Shown here one piece after another: positions 9,646-19,000 of a stretch of 35,360 nt of DNA (position 1 is the first letter of the stretch; each line of letters begins with the position of its first letter). The notes below the pieces were generated by a model. That model worked only from the letters and a program-made list of their open reading frames with translations, was not told where the DNA came from and ran no database searches. The stretch lies in the NCBI GenBank assembly GCA_900128395.1, contig LT649343.1, forward strand, positions 1 through 35,360, read 5' to 3'. This DNA comes from Stramenopiles sp. TOSAG23-2. Lineage: Eukaryota > Sar. The translations under genes were made by a program, and so were the position numbers.

Positions 9646-10041
9646 AAATATTAATGCTTCGTACGAATTAATTAATGGTTAAAATCTACGACGGTTCTCG
9701 TAAGTTTTATAATAATTTTACTGTGGGCGTTTTAGTAATACTTCCTACGAAGTATATACAAATATTTTTATTCGGTATTACATATATATATATACGGTAT
9801 TACATATATATATATATAATCATCCGTCTCGGTGGTATAAAGATGGTTAAAATCTTTAAGTTATATATATAATAATTTTAATTCCCGTGGTAAATACGAA
9901 TACTACATATCATATGATATATGTCGGTGGTATATCAAATATAAAATATATATATGATTTTATTACTCGTATAATTATTCCTACGAACTCGTACGATCGT
10001 ACGTACGTACGATACACACGACTCCCCCGTAGTGTATTATT
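9646..10041. other. Spacer with diverged short repeat and palindromes
   Basis: Two related segments begin ATGGTTAAAATCT at 9675 and 9843. A GGTATTACATATATATAT unit is repeated around 9775-9820. Palindromes lie at 9658-9667 (TTCGTACGAA), 9738-9755 (ATACTTC-CTAC-GAAGTAT) and 9990-10003 (CGTACGATCGTACG). The region is downstream of the giant coiled-coil gene, so part is its 3' UTR. No gene is recognised. Confidence 0.5.
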
Positions 10042-13000
10042 TTATTCTAACCCCAATGCATTGCTCCAACTATTATCTAACGATGCATTAATAGATGCAT
10101 TTACACCTGATGTATTACTCCCACCATGATTCAAAGCATCATCAGTTACCCTTCTTAATCTTTCCTCTCGATTTTTTAATTGTTTTAAATCTGTTGCTAA
10201 AGATAAAGATTCTTCATCTAAATAGTTTTGTTGTCGTTTCAATGTTTCTGACCAGCTTTTCAACTTTTCTTCACGTTCATGCAATTCAAGAGCATTTACA
10301 TTATCATTACTGTTTCTATTGTTCTTATTATTTTCTACATTATTTCTATCCTCAATATTATTATTAAATTGCAAATCTTCATTTTCCCGTTGCAATTCGA
10401 CCACTTTTGACGTTAATTTCCCAATTTTATCAATTAATTCCAAGCGTTTGTTACGATTTTCTCCTTCCGTCAATCGTGTATTTCCACCATTTCCACTACC
10501 ATTATTATCCATCCCACCTCCATTACCGTACAACATGCTTGCCTCCCATTGTTGCAATTCTATTTCTCTCAGCTGCATACTTTCTTCCCGATTCTTCACA
10601 GCCTCTAACGTTCGTTGTATGCTATCCAAAGCTTTCGTCCTGCTCCTTTCCTCTAAATGTTGTTCACGAAGCAAAACATCTCGTTCTTTCTTCTCTAATT
10701 CACTTCGTGCACCCTCAAGCGCTAAGCGTTGCTTTGCTAATGATGCACGTTGAAATATACGCTGTTCCTCCTCTTCTACGTAACTGCTGTTTCTCTCTCT
10801 TTCAAACAATCCCATTTTTTCTTCAAACATCTCGTTCTTTTTTATATATTCTTCCTCTTTCTTGTTATATTCAATTTCCATAAGTTCCTTCCTTTTTTCT
10901 AAATCTTTTTGATCTCGTTCCACTTGTTCGCGGAGCAATACAACCTGGTCCATTTCAATTTGATTAGCTTGCGTCAACACAGTATTGTTTTCAAGCTGTT
11001 CCAATTGTTTCTTCATCGCATTTGTTTTTGTTTCCATTTCTTCTTCAAATTTTTTCTCACGTTTTTCCAACTCTAACTTTTGCGCATCTAGTTGCTTCTT
11101 CGTATCGTTCACTTCATGTATTTCTTTCTCCAACAAATCAGCTGAAGCGTTTGTTCTTGCAAATGAACTTGATAATTCCTTCTTTGCTTTTTCTTGATTT
11201 TTCATAAACACTCGATCTCGTTCTTCCATTTCACCCAATTTAATATTTAGCTTTTTTTGCCATTCTTCCAATTGTTTTTCCTTACTTTTCAAGTCATTCT
11301 CTTTCATGTTTAACGTTCTTAAATTCTCTTTCATGTTTTCCTCTTGATTTTTTAATTTTAAACGAATGTCTTCCATTTCCCCAGTAAGAGTGTTTTTTTT
11401 TTCAACAAATTTTGTCTCAACATTTTGTTGTTTCTGCTCTAGATCATTCTCCTTTTGTATCAATGCTTCCCTTTGAGATTCCACTTCTTGTTGGATTTTC
11501 TCCATATCAGCATGTTTTTCCTCAACTTCAGCTTTTACTTTATCTTGCAATTCCTTTAATTCCTTATATTTAAACTCATATTCTTCCTCCAGTTTCTTCT
11601 TCATTTCTTTTACTTCCATTAATTGGTCTCGTTCCAATTCTTTAACACGTACATACTTATTTTCAGCATCTTCCATCATTTTTTTCGCAGTGTTTGCTTT
11701 TAATTTATTTGAATCCAAAATTCTCTTCTGCTCTGACAGTTTAGTTTCTACCTCTTGTAACTCTCTTGTTTTTTTCTTTAGAGCATCCGCTCGCTGATCG
11801 GCGCTTCTTTGTCTGTCTTTTAAACGCATTTTTAAAGATTCTAATTCTTTCTTATCAGCATTGAACGACTCTTCTTTCGACTGTAGTGCTTCAATTTTGT
11901 CATTCAATAATTCTTTTTCGGAATTTAATTGTTTTTGTTGATGTTTAATATTTTCAAACTGTCGTTCCATTTCGAGTTTGGCTTCATTTGATTTTTCTTC
12001 TGCAGATTTTGAAGCATTATTTAATAATTTTGTTAATCTCTCATTATTTAACTGTCTTGCTCTCAACTCTTCCTTTAAAGTACTTTGTATGGTATCGAGC
12101 TCTTGCTTTTCATTCTTTAGGATAACAATATCGTTTTTTAATTTGTTAATAGTAGAATCCATTTCTTCTCTATTTATTGAAGATATTTTTTCTTTCAATT
12201 CTTCTCGTTCCTTCACGAAATTAGATTTCAATTCAGCAATTTCTTGCTCACGTTCTTTAACTTTCAATTTTACTTCTTCCCTTAATTTATTATGGCCTTT
12301 TTCGAATTGCAGCTTCATGGTTTTGTATTTATTATTCAACATCTTCAATTCTTCTCTCAGTTTCCCTATTATCTCCTCTTTACTATCGATTTTGTGCTGA
12401 AGCGCGGCGGCTTTATTTGCAGCTAGTATACCAGCTGATTTTTGACCTTCTTCCGTACGCACAGAGAGAGCTATATTCCTTTCTCTCAATTTCTGCAAAT
12501 CCATTTTCTGTCGCTCGATTGTATTTTCTTGATCTTCTATCATGATTGTCAACGATTGAATCTTCTCGCTATCTTGCATCGATTTATCAACAATTTTATT
12601 CAATTTTGAGATTGTACGTTCCAACTCTTGCTCTACTGAGGTAGTTTTAGTCATTTCTGTTTGTAGCTTTGCTTTAATAGCTTCAATTTCTTCTTGCAAT
12701 GTCTCAATATTGTGCTTGCTTTCATCTTCTTGATGTGTCAACCGGTTGATGGTGCGTTCAAATTCTTTCTGTTTCTCTTCCAATTGCACCGTTAACTTTG
12801 CATTCTTGGTTGCCTTTTCTTCAAGTTTTCCTTGCAGTTCTTCACACTTGACATTTGATGTTTTCAAAAGTTCTTCTAACCTCGCAATCGCACTTTGTTT
12901 TTCATCTATTAGCGCGTTCAAAGTGCGCAAATCACTTTGAGCTTCAGCACCAACCGCAGCAACATCACGCTGTTTCTGAATTTTTAAATCGTTCATCTTG

Positions 13001-16000
13001 TTTGTCATTTGCCGCAATTCGCGCTCTAATTCCATGATTTTACCAGTTTTTTCACGCACATCGTTTTGTAGTTTTTTTAAAAGTTTCTTCTCGTTAGCTG
13101 ATTGTGCTTTCATTCTAAGTAAATTCTCATTTAGTTTCGAAACTTCTAACAGTTGTTCCTCAAATGTGCGTTGCTGTCTATCATATTCTTTTTCTTTGTG
13201 AGATAAATTTGATTGTAATTTAACAATTTCAGTAGCTTTGGTCTGTAATTTCGTATAAACTTCATCATACTCCGATCTAGTGGCCGCGACAGTATTTTCC
13301 AGCGACTTAATACGTTCATCTTTTTCAGTTAAAAGATTTTTTAACGTCATAGTAACATCGCGATCATCGTTTAATTTTTCACGCCACCTTTTCTCCGTAT
13401 TTGCAATAGCATTTTCTTTTTCCTTTATTCTGACAGATGAAATTTCAAGCTCCATGGTTTTCTGATCTAATTCAAGTTTCTTCTGCTGAAGTTCTTCCAT
13501 CATGGCCTGCTCATTAGCAGTTTTTGTCTGTTTCCAATTATTCATGTCACTCGCTTTCTGAGATTCGAATTCATTTTTTTCTTTTATAAATAAATCTTGT
13601 TGTAATTTAAATTCTGTCAATTCCTTTTGCAATGCATTGTTTTTCTCCTTCAAAGTGTCTTGATCTTCCCTGATTTTACTTTCAGTGATTTGTAACTCAT
13701 CTTCTTTATGCTTAATATTTCCTTCTTTATTTTGTAAAGCTAGGCTTTCTGATCGAATTTTCATCTCTGATTCATGGCGCTGCATATCCATTGACATCTT
13801 AAATTCTGCCATAGCCTTTTTTAAACTTTCCTCTCTTTCGAATAAATCCTTTCTCTGCAATTTCCGTTCTTCCTCCCACTCTTCTTGCTTTCTCTCAAAT
13901 TTAGATTCTATCTCTCTTTTATATAAAAGAAGTTCTTGTTCTTTGTCGATACTTTCTTGATTGAACTTGGAAACCTTTTGACTCAACTGGTCTTGAAGCT
14001 GCTTCAATTTCGTATCGTTCTCAGCCATTTTGCTTTCTATTTCGTCTCTTCTGCGCTTCAACGACGTTTCTTCATTTCGTATTTTTACCTCTTTCTCCGC
14101 AATTTGATGTTGCTGGCTTTCATGCAAAATACGTGATTTTTCCGCCTCTTCTTTTAACGCGTTTTTCTTTAATTCTATTTTTCGAATATCTTCTTCCAGA
14201 CGATGTATTCGATCTTCGTAATCTAATTCCAATTCACGTAACTTAGCCCGTCTCTGGATATTTTCTGCTTCCATTTCTTCAATATCCACTTTCCTACTGG
14301 CTAATTGGGCTTCAATTTGTTGTAATGTTCCAGCTTTTTCTGCTGTTCGCTGAGTAATTTGTTGTGCTGCATCATTCGTCATAGCCATATCATGTTGTAT
14401 TTTCCCAATCATTTTTTTCACATCTTTATCCATTGCCAATCGTTGCTCTTTTAGACGTTTTTCTTTTTTCTTTACAACATTCAACCTCTTGTCAATATCC
14501 GATTGAATAGATTTCTTGTAATCTTCAAAATTTTGTTTTATAACTTTTATTTCTTCTTCTTTTGTTTTAAATTGTTCCAGTTCTTCTTCTTTCTTTCTTA
14601 ATTTTAATTCTTTGCTTTCCATTTGCTCCAACTCTCTTTTTTGTTCAATTTTAAATCGTTCTTTTTCTAGAATGAAATTTTGTTGCTCATGCTCCATATT
14701 ACGCAACTCAATCAATTTCACGTCAATTTGATGTCTATTTTTCTCGTTCGATTCCCGTTCCTTCTCAATTTGTTTCCTCATTTCAACTTGCTCCTTTGCA
14801 ACAAGAATGTATCTTTCCTGTTCCTTCTTAAACTTATCTCTTGTTACGTTGAACGAATTTTCTTTTCGCTCATGCTCAAAACATTTACTTTCCAATTCAT
14901 CTTTCAAAGCCGACAATTCATCCATTTTTCTTCGATGTCGCGCTGTCTCTATTTTCATACTATTTTCTTCATTTTTCAAAGCAGCCAACCTTTCATTTAA
15001 TTGTTCTCGTTGTTGTTTTTGTTCAACTTGAAATTCTAGTCTAAGTCTCTTTAGCTCATCCTTTGAGTTGTTAATCACTTCTTGTATTGAGATCAAATTA
15101 TTTTCTTTTTCCTTTAATTTACCAAGACCGACTTCTATCCTCACGCGATGCTCTTCATTGAGCATTTTCTTCTGCTGCAACATGCTTGAAATGAAACGCT
15201 CATTTTCAGCCTTTAATTTTCCATGCCGTTCTATTTCTTTCGTTAATTGCTCTGTAACTTTAATTTTATCTTGTTGCATCTGATCAACATCTGCAGCCAT
15301 TTTTAATTGATGTTTTCGCATACTCTGCTCAAGCATATCTGCTTGAGTTTTGATATTTTCTTTTTGTGCCTCTAGAATATCACGCTCTCGTTTAAAAGCT
15401 TTCTCTGCTGTTGATCGGGCATTTTCTAGAATCTGTTGTTGGTTCAAAATACGTTCCTCTTGCGCTTCCCGTTCCATTTCCCAGGCTTGCCTTGCTTGTA
15501 AAAATGCTTGTTCCCAAGCTTTTACACTTTCAGCTCGACCATGAATTTTTGCAGCTGCTTCACTTTTTTCATCTGCTTCTTTCATTAGCTGTACAGCATG
15601 TTGATGGACTTGGTTTATCTCTTCTTCCTTTGTCTTCAATTTACGGTGTTCTTTCTGTAGATCCTGCATGAACTCTTTTGCATCCTCTTCCATTGCTCTT
15701 GCGTTATTTTCTTTTGCTGCAATTCTACTTTCTGATAGAGCCGTCATTTCACGCACATTTTCTCGTTCAATTAAAACCAGTGCTTTTTCTTTTTCCAATT
15801 TCACTTGCGTTTCTTCCAGTAATTGCATCGCTTGTCTTTTGTCAAGTTTCAACTTTTGCAAGTCTTCACGTAAGGTTTCAACCTCTTCTAATCGTTTTGT
15901 AGCTTTCAAGGTATCTTCATTGTGAGCCTTTAGTAACTTTTCTCGTTCTTCTTGAAGTTGCTTTTCTTTCCCCTCAATCATCGTATGTGTCTCTAATTGC

Positions 16001-19000
16001 GTGTTCCGCAACGTTGTGTCCAGGTCGTTTATTTCCATAGCTTTGTTTTCAACTACTTCTTCCTTTTTTATAACTTCTTGTTCTTTGTTCAATAATACCT
16101 TTTCTTTCAACATAAGTTTTGCTACCAAATCTTCATGTGTCATCTTCATCGCTTCTTTTTCCTGGTCAATTACACGTTGAGTAAGTTCTAGCTTTTTCTC
16201 TCTCATTTGCATCGTATCTTTCATTTCTTTTAATTCCAATCGCTGTTCAGCAAGCGCCTGCCATTCCTCCTCTAACAACTTAGTTTGATCATCATCATTT
16301 TTCTCAGCAAATATTTCCCTTTCAGAAACAGTTTGTTCCCTAGTCAACAAGTCATTCCGCAAGTTGTCGAGTGCCGCAGCGCGCGCTACTAATGCTTTTT
16401 CCCATTCATCCTTTTGTTGCCTTATATTCTCAGATGCACTTTCTAAGCTAGAACTTTGAAGGCCAAGATCATTTGCATGATTGTCAAGCGATTTCTCTCT
16501 ATTTTCCAATATTTTTAGACGTGAATGGTAATCCGCTTCATTTTTGGCCCATAGTTCCGCTTTTTCTTTGTATTCTTTTTCCACTTTTGCTTTGGCATTT
16601 TCAACAATTTTAGATGCACTTGCTTCCGCATCACGAAGTACTTTCCTCGCATCAGCATTAGCTTTTTCTTCAAGTTTTTGCGCATTGTTTTTTGCAGCAG
16701 TTTTAGCACTTTCTAGATTTTCCTTTGCTGTTTTTAATTGCTCATGCAATTCCAACTGTTTCTTCTTCAATTCTACTTTAGTAACTTTAGCATCTTCTTC
16801 CACTTTTGTTTCTAATTCCCGAATTTGAACCTGTGCTGTGCTAAATTCAAATTCAATACGACGTTGTGTTTCATTCTTCTCATCCGCTAATCGCTTTTTC
16901 GTCTCGGCTTCAAATATTTCAATTTCTTTCCATTTCTTCTTTACATGAGTATTTAATTCTTCCATTCTATTTGTTATATGATCTTCGCATTCTTTTTCCA
17001 TTTTCTTGCATTTACTTTCGCTTGCATCAATCATAGCTTCGGCTTCTTTTTTTGCCTTTGCTTCCATTTTTTCAACTTGAGCTTTCATATTTTCCTCTGC
17101 CATTTTCATTGCAACTTGAGCTTTTTTCAATTTTTCATGAACTTCCATTTGTTGTTTTTTCAAATTCTTCTTCGACTCGTGTGCATCCGACTCCAGCGTT
17201 GTCTCAACCTCTTTCACGCGTTGTTCAGATTTTTCTAATCGCATTTGAATCTCCTCTTCTATTTCCTTTTTACGCTCATAAATTTCTTTTTCAGCCTTTT
17301 CCTGTAAGCGTTTTATATTTTCCTGTTTCTCAGCAATTTCTTTCTTTGTTTCTGAAAGCATCTCCTGGCACTTTTCCTTCGTGTTTCTCTCACGATTTGA
17401 AGAATCTGCTTTTGCTTCTTGAATAATGTTATTTGCTTTATCTTCTGCTTTTGTTATTATACGATTTGCATCTTCACGAGCTTTCTCTTCACTCAGTTGT
17501 ATAGCTTGCTTGACTTGTGATAAACGTTTCTTGGCTTCCTCTCGATGTGATTTTAAAAGCTCTTGCTCTTTCATTGCTTCATCAACGATACTTTTTGCTC
17601 TTTGCTCTGCATGGGCTAATTTTGTTTGCATAATTTCATTTTGTCCTTGTATTTCAACATCTAGAAGTTCCATTTTTTTCTTACACTCAGTATCAATCAT
17701 AAATCTTTTTTCTTCAATCTCTTTATCCAATTCTATCAAAGCATTTTTCCTTATTTCTACCAAACGAATATTTTCATGCTCCTCCAATTCATTTTTTCGT
17801 CTCTCTATTTCAGCAGATTTCATTTCTATGTCCTTATTTGAGTTTTTAATATTTTCATCCATTTCCAATATTCGCTTTGCCACTTCTACATCTGCTGCTT
17901 TGAACATGTTTTCAACTTTTTCTTTTGCAGCTTTTTTCATATTTTCAACTTCAGTTTTAGCGCGCTTACTTGCTTTTTCCATTGAATCTTTTGCCCTTGT
18001 TAATTGCACATGGACAGATTCTTGCCTTCGTTTCAATTCTTCTTTCATTTTTTGTGTTTCTTTTGCTAGTTTTTCTCTCCTATCATTTGCTTCAAGTTCC
18101 GCGCGTTGTAAAACACCTTTTGCTTCACTTATCATAGCACTTTTTTCAGTTTCAAAAGCTTTCTTTTGATTCTCCAACGAACTTTGCGCGTCTCGTAAGC
18201 TTATTTTTAGTTGTTCCAACTGCTCTCTTTCTGATTCAAATCGACTCATTTTATCACCCGCAATTGTTTCAAACTCTACTATTCTACTTTTTAAATGATC
18301 TTCCCTCTCCTTAAATGCAGCAGTGCTTATCTTTTCTGTATGTTCAACTAATTTAATTCTACTTGAAATTTCTGCATCTAAATGTACTAGCTCTGCTTCT
18401 TGCTTTGCAACATTTTTATCTCGCTCATCAAGCATGCTACTTCTTTCATCTAGTTTTGTTTTCTCTTCTTCAATTCTACGCAATGCTTCTTTCTCACGTT
18501 CGAGTAAATTCAATCTTTCTGTATCCAACTCTTCTTTCCTGTTTTTGAAAAAACGCTCATTTTCACGTTCCGATCGATCTAGTAAATTTTTCGCATTATC
18601 ATATGCTTTCTCTCGCTCTTCAGATAGTTCTTTTCGCATTTCAGTTTCCTTTAATTTCAGTGCCTCTTCATTTGATTTACGTTCCTCCTCGATTTGTTTA
18701 TGAAGATCCTCACGTTCTTCTTCTAACCTTCTTTTTTCTCTATTGATAAATTCTTCTTTCTCTATTTCTAGTTTGGATTCCATTTGTTTTTCCTGATACT
18801 CTAGTTTTTTCATATTTAACGCTTTTTCTTCATCTAGTTTTTTCATATTTAACGCTTTTTCTTCATCTATCTTTTTCTTCTCTCTCTCTGTTTTATCTAG
18901 GAATTTTTTCTCTTTTGCCTCAAATTCGTTACTTAATCGAGTTCGCAACTCGCTTTCTTTTTGTTTGAAATTTGCAACAAGCTCTTCATTTCTTTTCTTC

